The notes under the pieces were generated by a model. That model made no database searches and had not been told where the DNA came from. It saw nothing but the letters and a program-made list of their open reading frames with translations. The position numbers were made by a program, and so were the translations under genes. From Engraulis encrasicolus (taxonomy: Eukaryota; Chordata; Actinopteri; Clupeiformes; Engraulidae), in assembly GCF_034702125.1 (NCBI RefSeq), contig NC_085869.1:17991177-18055176 (forward strand): a stretch of 64,000 bases of DNA, in the 5' to 3' direction. Of this stretch, positions 1 to 14,560 are shown piece after piece; the stretch's first letter is position 1; each line of letters begins with the position of its first letter.

Positions 1-585
1 TTAACTCAGCAAACCGGTTTGTTTGAGTACGGATCAATCACTCGCTCATTATTTTTTACAAGAAAGCTTTATATTGGAGACGCTCGCCCGGTTGTTGATC
101 TCTCATTAAGCGTGCTATGTAAATGCAACTGGCAAGGCACTCGGCGTAGGGGATAGGATGTCACCCTGGGGCCTGAGCTTGCGCAAGCATGTCATGGAGA
201 GAGAGAGACAGGCGGGCAAGAAATTTGGGTCAGTGGCGTTCGCCAAAACTGGAATTTCAGGATCTTGTTTTTCCTTCTCTTTTCCTTTCTCTCCCGCTTT
301 CCTTCCTTCCCGCTGACTCTCTTTCTCTCCCTCTCTTTCTCTCCTTTAATGTGAATTCTGTTTTGGTGATGCTGATGTTTTAAATGTCAGCCCTGGAGCT
401 GCCCATCAGTGCAGTGGAGACGGAAAGAAAAAAGAAAAGAAAACAAAGTCAGTATCTGATCCAAATGTTCATGTTACTCTCACAGTAGCTGCTGGCTGTG
501 AAGCGAACACCCTTCTATTGACACCCAAGTCAATGCTAACCACACCGACTGCAGTCTGCAGGGGCAAAATTCCATAAGCCTTGCG
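1..585. other. Non-coding sequence, no gene seen
   Basis: Unique-looking sequence with a pyrimidine-rich patch at about 268-345. The short ORFs are low-complexity translations. Nothing is recognised. Confidence 0.5.
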
Positions 586-713
586 AGAGGAGAGGAGAGG
601 AGAGGAGAGGAGAGGAGAGGAGAGAAGAGGAGAGGAGAGGAGAGAAGAGGATAGGAGAGGAGAGCAGAGGAGAGCAGAGGAGAGCAGAGGAGAGGAGAGC
701 AGAGGAGAGGGAG
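586..713. repeat. (GGAGA)n pentanucleotide array
   Basis: About 128 bp of near-perfect GGAGA units with AGCAGAGG variants at the right end. The plus strand is entirely purine until the array ends, so triplex or slipped structures are possible. Confidence 0.95.
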
Positions 714-1050
714 GCGCAGTTGAACACAGCGCATCAGAGATAAAGGCCAGCTGGGTTGCATTGAAAAGGGACCAGGGTCAGCCAAGAAGGAAACCCCCAA
801 AACAAAAACACCCTTGTAACATGTTGCCACCCCCCCCCCCCAACCCCCCCACACCAATCCCTGCACACCCCCACGTGCCTCACAGGAGTCACTAGGAAAA
901 AAATAGACAAGTCACACCAAAGCATAATACCTACACTGTGACAACAACAACAAACAACAATGCTGTCACCATAGATTGTAAATCAAATTACAGGGTGAAA
1001 TTCTGAGCGGTTCCACATCTGAATCCGAGAGTGGCGGCGGATTTTGAAGA

Positions 1051-1110
1051 GCTGCTCTGCTCTGCTTTGCTCGGCTCCGCTCGGCTCAGCTCTGCTCTGC
1101 TCTACTCGGC
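1051..1110. repeat. (GCTCT/GCTCG)n imperfect pentanucleotide array
   Basis: About 60 bp of GCTCT and GCTCG units with CpG-containing variants. It is a separate pentanucleotide tract some 340 bp from the GGAGA array. Confidence 0.85.
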
Positions 1111-3116
1111 AGAATGAAGAATTCAAACATCTGTCTGTGTGTTTGCAGATCAAGACACATCCACTGTTATAGGCTAATGTGAAAATATCAATTTTTGCCG
1201 TGCAGCGCCATGGCAAAGTGAATGACGTAACAGTAAAATTAGCCTGACAGCAGCCGTCGTTGACTTCGCATTTCTATGGCGTCCTACATACATAAATCTA
1301 GGCCTCATTATTTGTACAGGCTTGTCGAGCATGTGTATTTTTACACTTGTCTCTCTTAACAATCCCGTAAAAGCTCTCCAATGTTTGAACACAGACTAGG
1401 CCTAACTGGAATTTTCCCCCCTGGAAGTTTTCCTGAAATGTAAACACATACACAGAACAAGAAAAAGTTCAGGTGCAAAAGCTGAGGCTTCACCTTAGAA
1501 GCCATTTTAAAAAAGCAATTCAGGAGGCGCCTTTCCACATGACCCACTTCAGATTACTACAAACAAGCAGATTTGTACTTGCTTGAAAAACTTTGTGTGT
1601 GGCAGTTTCAGCACCCTCTCTCTCTCTCTCTCTCTCTTGCTCTTCCTCTCACACACTTGTTCTTCCATTCTTTCTCTTCTCGTCTCCCTGCCCCCCCCCC
1701 CCCTCTCTCTCTCTCTCCACAGAGCTAGCTAAACTTTATCTAGGACCTCAGTGGCTGCATCCACTGACTGTGCTGTGCTGCGCGACTCTACTGTTCTGCG
1801 AGGGTCAGACAAGGCAAGATAAGACAGAAAGGAGAGGAGGAGAATGAAAAAGAACAGAGCAGAAAAGAACAGAAATGTTAAGAAAAGAAATGGGGAGGAA
1901 GTGAAAAGAAGAAAAGTGCAAAGTAAAGTGAAAGAAAAATGTTTCACTATTGTAAGCATGTGTACTTTTTTAACACTGCATTGCATTCATCCAATGGCAT
2001 GGCATAGTTAAAGACTAGTAAAATGTGGGGTTCATTTTTTTGGTCAATGTTGACCAGCAGTCCCAGTCTGAAGATACCATGTCATACCAAAATTAATTAC
2101 TTTAAATGTACATTTACTTTCATGTCAAATAAAGAAAAAGAACCTTTATACAAACATATTACTCAATATCAACACTGCATGTTTCTGCATATTTGGAACA
2201 AGTGCTCAGCTATTGAAAGTGTTAGACATCAAACGACCAATATTAGGAACACCTGAGCTTTACTCACTATCAACGAAGCGATCATATGATCATAAGACTT
2301 CACATGGCCCTGGAAAAGGAATGAATTTCGCAAAATCAAGGCAATTGTCAAATTAATACTGTAACGATGTCTACTTTCAGTGACATGGAGTGGGCATGTG
2401 TCATCATTGTAAATAAAATGAGACTTTTTCACGGGATAACATGTTAGTCTACCACAGTGCGACTGTTGTAGACCTGGCCTATATATAATTAATAACAAAG
2501 TAATATTTATTTTTTTCCCCCAAACATAAATGAATTCTTCTTAAGAAAACACAGGCTGTGTTGAGAGATTTGTGTGTTTCTCTGATAATCAGACCCATAT
2601 ATACAAACCCACTCTCTTCTGATGCCAGAGCTGTCAAACTGCTCAACGAGGCCAGGCATCCCAAAATGCCCTTACACATGGATTACTTTCAACACTGCCT
2701 ATCATTTGGCAAAAATCATCTTCTTTTTTGCCACTGTTGTTAATTAAAGCACATATACAGGCATTAGCGTGTGCAAAACCGTGATACCACCACAATGCAA
2801 AGCCAGTGGAATTTCAAATCAGGGTTCCATGTATTATAATCCTATTGCGAAATAAATAAAGCCTGTGAATTAATGTAGGCAAGTTTTTTAATTTTAATAA
2901 GTGCTCGAAGAAATGTAGGAGGAAGAAGAAGAAGACGAAGAAGAGGCTGAAGAAGGGGGAAACATTACATCTCACTTACGCACGAGTGGAGCAACATTCA
3001 GACACACACAAGGATTCAGCCTTTTGCTCATTAGCGGCGCAATCTGAAGCCCCCAGATCTCCACTGTAATAGGCAAAGAAAATAATCTGCCTTATTGGTA
3101 GGCACATGTGGCACGC

Positions 3117-3120
<4 letters not shown>
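1111..3120. other. Non-coding, no gene seen
   Basis: AT-rich sequence with short CT runs (1617-1637, 1704-1719), a purine-rich patch at 1826-1935 and a GAA-type run at 2920-2956. A short open segment at about 2600-2690 faintly resembles the end of a LINE ORF2 but is too short to call. Confidence 0.5.

Positions 3121-3197
<77 letters not shown>
3121..3197. repeat. (GA)n microsatellite
   Basis: 77 bp of uninterrupted GA dinucleotides. Confidence 0.98.
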
Positions 3198-3199
<2 letters not shown>

Positions 3200-6096
3200 C
3201 CAACTGCCAGGTACTTATCTAAGCTGCCTGTGTCCTGTCTTTCTGAGGGATGTAATTCTTTGTGACTGCTTCCTGGGGCGATCGGCTAGCTCTCTTCAAA
3301 TTCATTATTTTCTATTTCTGATAGATCTATTTTGCCCCGAAAACCTGGGAATTTAATATGAGGGAAGAGGGAGGCTTTACAATCTCTGCCAGCGGTCATA
3401 TGGAACTTGAACAAAAAATGTCACATCAGCCGACAGGACGTTTTTAAAGGCAAATCTCCTTTTTTAATTGATGGGTTCACACAGAAATGAGATGAATATA
3501 CCCCCCAAACGGCATAGCTCTCCCCACACACAGGTCCTAGAAGTGGATACAGTGGGAACATGCAGCTCGCATAAAAGCCCCATTTTCAAAAACTTCAATT
3601 AAACCTTCATCTTGTCTCCAATAATTATATGATTATGTATTAAAGTACAAAAGCGGCAGCATTGACATTAATTCTTGTCTCAAATGCTAGACCTGTGAAA
3701 ATAATCTCCTTAAATCATTTCTCACATGTGTTATCGCTTGTCAAAAAAGCGAGCTATCTGACAGCCCTAATCCGGGGGTTAAGTCACTGCGATCAGTTGC
3801 TTTCTCATCTGATCTGAGAGAAAGAATAAGACCTAATCCCTTACACCATGAAAGTCACACAGGATCGGGACATGAAACATCCTCAAAACAAGTAAAACAC
3901 TATTAGCCGTCTCCATTTCCCTCCGATTCCGATTCTATTGCTCTTGTGACCTCATTAGTCTATCTCTTTCATCCTCCTTTCTTCTTCTCATCTCTGCACC
4001 TACAGTGTTTAATACGATTAATAGAACTGTTGTCCTATCACAAGACATTATATTTAGCCCAAGTGTATCCTGTTAGGTGTGTTTAATGGCCATGATTGCA
4101 AATTAGAAAAGTAAATATGGTTTTCATCTGATATGAGGCGACAGCAGCTTGGTGCTTGGCCCCATAAAGTTTTCTCAAAGCTGTTGACAAAAGGAGGATG
4201 GCCCTGTTTAACTTCAGCGGTGTTATTTCTAGAAAGCTACATGGGCATAGCTCCATCCTTAATCAGTTTGATGCATAACCATTGTGCTAATGACATTTCA
4301 CTGATGAATATACAGTAGAATTGCTGTAGGTTTTCAGATTGAAGGTGTCATGCAGGTGGTAAAAGCAAGAAGAGAAGTGATTATCTACGAGCTATCTCGT
4401 TATATTGTATGTACACAGCTTGGAGCACAAGAATAGTTCTGGCTTTTTTTCAATAAGGAAAATATTCTGACATTTTTCTTCAATAATGAAAACGTGTTTT
4501 TGTTTTGACTGATGGCAGAATGGATATTGTGCATTTCATTAACCTCTTCCATCAGTGCAAACAAGATAATGCAACATCTGATATGTGATAACATCTGATA
4601 TCTATGCGATGAGGTTCATTCTGGTCTTCTCTGAGCTAATGTGCAGTAATGGTCTTAGACAGAGCATTTGGTGACATTCTGGGTTCAAGAAGGAAAGTTT
4701 GTTGTTTTTTGGATTTATAGTGGGATGGATCATTGGATTAACTTACCAGACATATGCAATGAGACTTAGTCTGGCCTTTCTTTGAAATTCATGTGTATTT
4801 TGAGTGCAGTACTGGTCTTTGGTCAGCAGTGGGCGCTTTGGACTTAGACGGCTGAGGAGTGACCTCACAGGCCTTATCTCCCTCTGCTGCTGTGCAACAC
4901 TGCTGTGCTCAGATTCAGATGACTGACACACACAGACACACATGCTTGAGGAGAGTCCACTTCATGTACAGTGAGTCTGGTGTAAGTTACTACTATAAAT
5001 GTAAAACTACATAAAAATGTACTATAGTCATACGGAGAGTATAATATTTAGGTGGCGTGAATAACATCTAGGTTTAACATTATATGAATATTGTAGAAAA
5101 GTGAACATTTTCTGAAGACATTTTCTTTCACGACCTAGAGTTATTTTGGCTTCAAGAGATAAGAGCATATACACATTTTAAAGATCTTACTTTGTTTACA
5201 TGTAGCTTGGCTGCTGAATAAATTAACATTTCCTTGATCTGAAGGTCCTGAAACATAAGTCTTTTCTTACATAAAAAATGTGTTACCTTTGACTTGTCTT
5301 GACCTATCTAGCAACAGAGAGGTCTAATTGACATCCTTTCGTGCAAAGATCATAAGGAAATCCCTGTCCTGTCCTCTCCCCTGTGGCAATCTGGTGGTGC
5401 TGCTCCACTTCACTGGATGAATTCCTGGCCTGCGGGTAAACGATGAGTAATTTGATGAGAACACAAAAGGCAAAGTAAACCACCCCTGTATAATTGTGTA
5501 CATTTACGCTAACAATACACGGCCATGATCACACGATACGCTTCCACCGTATCTGCCACAGAGAGGGCCGGTGTATTTCAGGAAAACACACACACGTGCA
5601 CATGCACATGGCATGTTGACATAAACCGCCCTAAGATTGACAGCCAATGGTCACTGTTGCAGTAGATGATAAACACATAGCCTTGCTGTGCTGTTCTTAC
5701 AATATCAAACTCTCATTTACTTAAAAAGGCACAGCATGCTGATTCCTCACTATGTACAAACTTATTGAAATAAGAATTTTGATAACAAGTATAGGCTACA
5801 AATAAGTATAACAAATATTTTGATAAGCTATGGTACTAGAGCTGTCAGTAAGGCTATATATTGAACGTCTACATCGACATGATCACAAAGCGGCAAGAAA
5901 GTCTACCATGTCCTAACTCGTTTTTAAGTTTGTATTTTTATTATCAGCAGACAGTTTGATCAAGAGAACCTACAGACTTTTTTTTCCTGATGTTGTATGC
6001 CAAAAGCCGCCCTCTCGTCTCTTCTCGTCTCCTCTCCTCTCCTCACCTCTCCTAATCTGGTTAGCACCTGATGTACTATCTCCTCGGGCTGCTGTT
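3198..6096. other. Long low-repeat non-coding block, enhancer-like in texture
   Basis: No ORF, transposon or array is recognisable across nearly 2.9 kb apart from short CA and CT runs (5588-5600, 6013-6052). The interval 3360-4130 is smooth AT-rich sequence with many ATTA/TAAT cores and looks like the conserved non-coding DNA that surrounds vertebrate Sox genes. That reading is inference; only cross-species alignment could confirm it. Confidence 0.4.
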
Positions 6097-6334
6097 CAGG
6101 GCTGGACTGAAGGAGAAATAGGGCACGGGCACTTTTGGCTTTAAGAGGCCCCTCATAATCAGTGGCGCAGAACTGACTCACCGGTGGGCACCGCACTCTC
6201 GTGGGCCCCTATTTTCAGAAATGTTAAAATATATATATATATATTTTTCCCCCACATTTCTGAAAATAGGGGCCCACGAGGGTGCAAAGCCCACCGGAAA
6301 ATGCCCACTATGCCAGATGGCCAGTCCAGCCCTG
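6097..6334 (+). mobile_element. hAT-type MITE, family 1, copy 1
   Basis: A 238 bp element with terminal inverted repeats starting CAGGGCTGGACT and ending AGTCCAGCCCTG. It is flanked by a perfect 8 bp duplication, CTGCTGTT (6089-6096 and 6335-6342), the hAT hallmark. The centre is a foldback: an arm of about 25 bp at 6199-6223 pairs with 6254-6280 around an AT loop. There is no coding capacity. Related copies lie at 23842-24079 (inverted) and 27210-27449. Confidence 0.92.
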
Positions 6335-6342
6335 CTGCTGTT

Positions 6343-7450
6343 ATGGAGTGAGACTCAGTGCCCTCTCCACATTATGTACAGTACAACTTGCACACAAACT
6401 TGGGCAACTCTTTCAAAAAAAAAAAGAAAAAAAAAAGTGCAGGCAGACATCAGAGGACGTGGTCTGATTATAGCGGGTGTATAGATTTCTCATTTCTCCA
6501 GGTGACCTTGGGCACGGCTGGCGACATGGATGCTTCTGAAGCTTTGATTTGACACGTTGGTTGAGGTGTTGCGGAAAAGGTGCAATGCAAGATAATTTGG
6601 GTGTTTTTCTGCCCCTCCTGGGAGCATGCAGAAATGGGAAATGTAGCTGCTCTCTCCACCCCCCACCCCCCTTCTCCAGAGATTACAGGTAATACAGTCC
6701 ATTGCCTCCATAAACATTCCTGACACAAACCCATATGATGGAGAGATTGCTCGAGGAGAGACTTTTCACACTTTGATTTGCCTAAAATGAGCTGCGGTGG
6801 TGAGTTATGTCTTTGAGGTTTTTTGACAGAGAGGAACTGTCCAGGCGAAAGATCAACCTCTGCTATCCAAAATCCCACCCATCATCACACACCCATCTTT
6901 TTTTTTTCCCCCGACTCAAAAACTTCCTGAAGAATGTCTGGGGACCTCTCCTCACCAGACTGCTGTGGATAGTTCTGAACTCTTGGACATTCAACTTTCT
7001 GTTGTGAGAAATAACATGATCTGTCCTTTGTAATGCACCGCTGTATAATAATTACCTGTAGACACCCAAGTGACATGAACTGTATATAACACTGCTTGAA
7101 CTAGACATTATTTCACTTGAACTGAAATAACATGCACTTACATTTTATTAGGCTACATTAGATTTTGTTTTGCAAACATTTTGCACGTTATCCCATTTAT
7201 GCTATGGGGCAGAGGTCTGGTGGTTCATTGTTAAATGTCTGGCTGCAGTGGCATTAAAGCAGTGAAAGGACCAAGCAAATAAAAATGTGTGATGTTAATT
7301 TCAAGCTTCATAGTGTATTAGAAAACAAGCAGATGTAGGTTTTATTACAAACTGTTTTCCAGAGGGCAATATGATGATATGTTTCTTGACCTCAATGTGG
7401 CTTCTTATCGATAACTCAAACCTCAAATCAAAGTATTAAAGTCTGTCTCT
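6343..7450. other. Non-coding, no gene seen
   Basis: AT-rich sequence with short poly(A) and poly(T) runs. No transposon termini or plausible exon were found. Confidence 0.5.
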
Positions 7451-7612
7451 CAGCCCTACCATGGCGCATATGGTAGGGCACACGTTTGCTATGCGGCCGA
7501 CCCGGGTTCGGGTTCCTTTGCCAACCCTTCCCCGTCTCTCCCTCCCAACTCGCTTCCTGTCACCATCTGCACTGTACTATCATGAATACAGTAAAAAAGA
7601 CCAAATAATAAT
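7451..7612 (+). mobile_element. tRNA-derived SINE
   Basis: The head has a tRNA-like A-box region (ATGGCGCATATGGTAGGGCA) and a B box in CCGGGTTCGGGTTCC. A pyrimidine-rich body (CCCCGTCTCTCCCTCCC) and an A-rich tail with ATAATAATAAAG follow. Flanking repeats AAAGTCTGTCTCT (7438-7450) and AAAGTCTCTCTCT (7613-7625) match at 12 of 13 positions and are the likely target duplication. The downstream (CT)n array grows out of the right copy. A copy of a related family lies on the minus strand at about 34612-34835. Confidence 0.85.
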
Positions 7613-7613
7613 A

Positions 7614-7615
<2 letters not shown>

Positions 7616-7690
<75 letters not shown>
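7616..7690. repeat. Compound (CT)n(TA)n microsatellite
   Basis: About 44 bp of CT followed by about 30 bp of TA, directly at the 3' end of the SINE. Confidence 0.95.
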
Positions 7691-7830
7691 CCATATGACC
7701 ATATCTCAATCCTCATCATCATAAATACCTGTTATGGTGTGACTACTGAGGAGCTTTCATGCCACGATCAATGGATTTTTTCATTATTGTTTATTAGTCA
7801 ATCCCAAATCTTAAACTACAGTTAAATGTG

Positions 7831-7890
<60 letters not shown>

Positions 7891-7909
7891 TAGTAATAAT
7901 AATAATAAT
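7831..7909. repeat. (AAT)n trinucleotide microsatellite
   Basis: About 79 bp of TAA/AAT units with one interruption near 7890. Confidence 0.95.
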
Positions 7910-8763
<854 letters not shown>

Positions 8764-8945
8764 TCACATGCTATACACAGTGACTTTCATCACCTTCCGT
8801 TTTGCATGCCCTCTGATAAAGTGCAGAAAGATGTTTATGGACCCTGTTGCTTTCCATCCAGTGTCTCCTAACAAGGAATCTATTCAAATACCAAGTAGCC
8901 ATAGCAGGGGATATGACCAAGTTAGAATTGAACGTCAAGACGACA

Positions 8946-9201
8946 AGAATAAAAAGATCTGAATAAAAGCCAAGCCGTGGCCTAATGGTTAAGGAGGTGG
9001 GCTTTAAATCAGAGGGTTGTAGGTTGTAGGTTCGAATCCTACCCAACCACTCCCTACCTTTGCCCATGGCTGAGGTGCCCTTGAGCAAAGCACCTTTAAA
9101 CCCTCTTTGCTGCAGGGACTGTATCCAATACCCTGTGCTTAGAATAACTGTAAGTCACTTTGGATAAAAGCGTCAGCCAAGTGTAATGTAATATCATGTA
9201 A
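8946..9201 (+). mobile_element. tRNA-derived SINE with L2-type 3' tail
   Basis: The head contains GTGGCCTAATGGTTAAGG (A box) and GGTTCGAATCC (B box, about 9030-9040), as in a pol III promoter from a tRNA. The 3' part ends with TTTGGATAAAAGCGTCAGC, the conserved tail shared by fish SINEs that use an L2-clade LINE partner. A 10 bp direct repeat, CAAGACGACA (8936-8945 and 9202-9211), is the likely target duplication. The element looks complete but shows no sign of being a functional tRNA gene. Confidence 0.88.
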
Positions 9202-9508
9202 CAAGACGACATAACATAATCAAATCATATATCAAATTTGTGTCTTGATCATAAATGCGACACAAGACCAGCAATGTGGAAAGAGAAGCATCACTCTTAA
9301 AGATTTGGGTAACAGCACTATGGATTAAAGATTGTGAAGTCAGTGCTGTTGCCAAGAATACCTTAAAATGTAAATTATGCTCCAAGTAAAATGTCTTTTA
9401 AATATTATTTGAAAATGCAGCAATATTACCTGATAATATTTCCTCTCCCCCTAATTCAGTACACACAGAGAATGCTGCCGTGAAACAGCCATAACCATTT
9501 GGAGATGC

Positions 9509-9512
9509 GGTG

Positions 9513-9547
<35 letters not shown>

Positions 9548-9616
9548 TCGGGTGGTGTGTGTATGTATGTGTGTGTGCGTGCGTGCGTGTGTGTGTTTGT
9601 GTGTGTGTCCGTGTGT

Positions 9617-9664
<48 letters not shown>

Positions 9665-9706
9665 GTGTGTGCGTGCGTGCGTGTGTGTGTTTGTGTGTGT
9701 GAGGGG
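9509..9706. repeat. Interrupted (GT)n array with an internal duplication
   Basis: About 200 bp of GT with variants. A block with GTATGTATGTG then GCGTGCGTGCG then TTTG occurs twice (about 9560-9605 and 9653-9697), so part of the array was duplicated as a larger unit. Confidence 0.9.
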
Positions 9707-9725
9707 GGGTATTGAAACTTCAGCC

Positions 9726-9767
9726 TTGGCCTTGCCTTAACATGTATTGGCCTTGCCTTAACATGTA
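9726..9767. repeat. Perfect 21 bp tandem duplication
   Basis: Two identical adjacent 21 bp units, each starting TTGGCCTTGCC and ending ACATGTA. Confidence 0.92.
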
Positions 9768-11568
9768 TTTCTTTTTTTAATACATTTAAGATTCCAAATA
9801 TAATTCAAAATAGGCACCCACTGCTGACTTCTCAATTCTGCAACCAGTTTGTGCAAAACATTGTTGGACCACAGATGCCATCATACAGTACATGGTCTAA
9901 ATAAAAATATGTATTACTCATATCAGTTAAGTGTACGACGAGGTTGAATTTAGATTAACAATTTCCGCAATTTGCCATTTTCACAAGCTGTATAGAAAGC
10001 ATGAATTACTGTAGTGAGGCACCTTAAAATGTGTGTATTTTCTTCAGTCAAAAGGGATGGCTTACACATCTTGCTTTTCCCTGAACCTACAGAGGAAAAA
10101 TAAATGTCTACCATGTGGTATACTTCACGGTCACGGCAAAACCTTTGATATACTGCTCTTGTTGCACACTTGGAAAAAAATGCATTCTGAACTTTTTTGA
10201 ATGGGCTATTTGCATAGTTGCATCCACCTTTCCCATAGAGTTCCCTTTTTTTCTGCACAGGGAAAAAAAGTATATCTATTCAAAAGGCATTTAGTCCATT
10301 TCTTTCTTGGAACGGTAAACCTATTCATCAATTGTTCTGCCTTGTAGATTGCATTCTGATGCTAATGCAGCGTGTTAAATATCTTTTTGTTCGCCTTTCA
10401 CCGTTTTGTCATTCAGTTTATCCAGTTTTGGTCACCCATTTTATTTATTTATGCGCCTGCCTCTATTCATGTGCTCATGTATTTTTTATTATGTTGTTTC
10501 ACTGTCATGCAGTGTCAACTCACTCTATTCAGCGAGGGCTACTTGAAGGGCTTGGTGGGACAAAGCATGTACACATTGCAGTGCTATTCACCCTGGCCAG
10601 CTGGATCGCCTGAAAAAAAAAACCCTTGTGAAAAGAAATCCTCCACAATGGACACAGAAGAAGTGCACAATGCTAACAGTTTTCCAAATACCACTGATTG
10701 CTTTCATCACAATGAGGGAAAGCAGACGCTTTTTGCTGAGCCCCACTTCAACAAACAACACTCTCACAAAACCTCCCAACCCACGTTTTGTTCCCAGACA
10801 AAACCTCCTCGACTGTCTAAATGCTCCAACTGAGGGGAAAAAAAGTTCTTTCAGCCTTCTTTTCCCTTCTCCTAAGTAAAATATAATAAAAGAGAGCAGA
10901 AAGGAGGGAAATGGTCAGTGAGATAGTAATGGCCATTCTCTGGTAAACCTGACAACCTTTTCAGAGATTTTTGGTCAGAAAAGTGTTGGTAGCCCCGCCA
11001 GCGACTGTCTCTTTTCAAAATCAGTGAATAGCTTGGTGATGGGGGAAACTCCAGCTGGGAAAAATACCGGGATGCACAGAAATGCCTCTTTTTTCATTCA
11101 CAACAATGTATCACACCAGGTTGCAAAGGTCAGAGGGGCTTATGCCTAACAGGCAAATTGGACTAAGGTGTGTAGCTGAAAAAATAATCAAATAAAAAAA
11201 CACCATAGTGAAGAATTATATGTAAGGAAAAAATATAAAACGCCACAAAGCTATAGAAAAAAGCATTTGAAAATGTTTTGTACGGTGTCATTCACAGTAA
11301 AAGGTCACTGGAGCGTTCTTCCTTGGGCATTGCAGGAAGTTCCGTGGAGAGCGGTGATCGGGGTGTTACCACAGAGAATGCAGAGTGCTGAAAGGGCTCA
11401 ATTAACCGTGTCGGAGATAATTATCCCTGGACAGTCCAAATTAGTTTTGCATAATCGCACAGATCCGTATGAATTAACTTCTTAATGTAATCTAAGAGGG
11501 TCAGTTTGCTTAAATAACGTCCATATGAACATATTTTATATTGAGAGCGCGCGCGCACAGACACACGG

Positions 11569-11632
<64 letters not shown>

Positions 11633-12093
11633 CCAGTATATCCACATGGAATTTCAATCCAAGCCTGTGAGAACAGACGTAAAATACCACGGAAGTGGCG
11701 GTGTCCTGATTGTGCGCGTAAAAAGAAATTCAGCGGACATGGTGAGAATAATACAATTAGATGAGGCCTTGTGTGCGGCTGAAAGAGACGCCTGTTCTCC
11801 GGCCTAAAAGGTTCCTTTTCACTGGGCATGGAGGGCTTAAAAAGAAGAACTACTCAGTTTTATCTTCCTTCCTATTCATGATTAAAGTTGTGATAAATCA
11901 GGGTTTTGGCTCTTGATTACAATGAGTTGCTTTAGATTTTCGAGTAATTCTATTCAACGCATGAACAAAAGCGGCCTTTGGAGGATACCTTACACTTCAC
12001 CTGGACTGACCACGCAAGGGCATTGGAGATACAAATCTTGTTAGCAATTCAGCAAGAACTACAGAGCGTTTTTTTCTGTTTGTCCGCATTCGC
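9768..12093. other. Non-coding block downstream of sox21b
   Basis: No gene or transposon is recognised. There is a (CT)n(CA)n compound array at 11573-11632, preceded by a GC-alternating run at 11547-11556. The remainder is AT-rich and unique-looking. Confidence 0.5.
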
Positions 12094-12099
12094 TTTATT
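12094..12099 (-). terminator. Candidate poly(A) signal of sox21b (distal)
   Basis: A second AATAAA on the minus strand, about 1.04 kb past the stop. It is an alternative 3' end if the proximal hexamer is not used. Confidence 0.25.
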
Positions 12100-12338
12100 A
12101 TAACCTTTCTGTTCAACATGTGAACTAGGATTTAAAAGTTTTAAGTACATGTAAGTGGTGTTAAATAAAACACATAACATACAAGTTCATTAAGAGTTAG
12201 TGAAAACGAGTTTTTGAAAACACGAACGCCAGTAAATCACCTTACAGATATAGGTGATTATTTCGTGTATAGGTACTGAATGAATGGTCAGCAACTAATT
12301 AACACTTTGGGGCAAGTTTTACAAAGAAAGGGATGCGT

Positions 12339-12344
12339 TTTATT
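12339..12344 (-). terminator. Candidate poly(A) signal of sox21b (proximal)
   Basis: AATAAA on the minus strand (TTTATT on the plus strand), about 0.8 kb past the sox21b stop. It is the first canonical hexamer I found downstream of the gene. Confidence 0.35.
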
Positions 12345-13136
12345 TATGTTAATGACAGTATATGCACTTCATGTGTTTTGTGCAAATGTTGAGGGACTAG
12401 CATGTCCCCTGTCCAATCAGCAGAGTCACCATAATGCTTTCACTAAACAATAAATATCACATACATCTATGAAACAGGATTTCAAAAAAATGAAAAATAT
12501 ACAGTGAATTTCTAACAGCCCAGACAACTTCATTCCTAAAGTACTAAAGATTGTAAATTAACTTTTGGATTCTTCCTGTACACATTTACAGTCCGTTACA
12601 TTTTGATTGATAGGAGATCAGCACAGGCTGTGTCAGACGATTGACGTGATTGTAAAAGTCAACACCTAAATAGGCCTGCATGAGCAGCTGCACATTTTGG
12701 CTGGCCACATGTGGAATGACAGCAAACTATAGAGATACCTGTGTCCTTCATACTTTTTGAGGATGGGGGCATGTGAGAGACGATCTCAACAGGTTAGTCC
12801 AACAGGTGCAGCTAAAATTGATAGAAATCAAAGCTGGTACCTTTTAGAAACGAGTATTCACATTGATAAGGGCAAACGTCTCCTACCATCCCCTTCGCCA
12901 GCTCTGCATCGCGCCATCCTTCTGTGTTTTTCCCTCTGGGATTTGCCAGGAGATGGCTAAATTTTTAGAGAGCTCTCTAAATAAGCAAAAACCTTACATA
13001 AAGGTATTAATTAATATACACACACATGTGATATCTGATACGACGAGCACTGTATCACATGTACAAATCTGTGCATGCGTAATAACTATTGCATGATATT
13101 CTTTCACATTTTAAACTCCTCTGCTGTTCCAAACTA
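12345..13136 (-). other. Likely sox21b 3' untranslated region
   Basis: This stretch lies directly downstream of the sox21b stop. It is AT-rich, has no long ORF and no recognisable transposon, and leads to the first AATAAA hexamer on the minus strand. SOX21-type transcripts are unspliced with long 3' ends, so 3' UTR is the natural reading. The extent is inferred only from the poly(A) hexamers; transcription is not visible in the sequence. Confidence 0.45.

Positions 13137-14560
<1,424 letters not shown>

Noticed and set aside
2558..2743. Possible LINE ORF2 end (RAVKLLNEA)
   Set aside because: The match is a handful of residues with no tail, motif or boundary; too weak to call.
6468..6878. 136-codon ORF on the minus strand
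   Set aside because: It has no recognisable motif, its composition is like the surrounding non-coding DNA, and no start or splice evidence was found.
8973..9045. Functional tRNA gene
   Set aside because: A and B boxes are present, but the cloverleaf is incomplete and the sequence continues into a SINE body and LINE-type tail.
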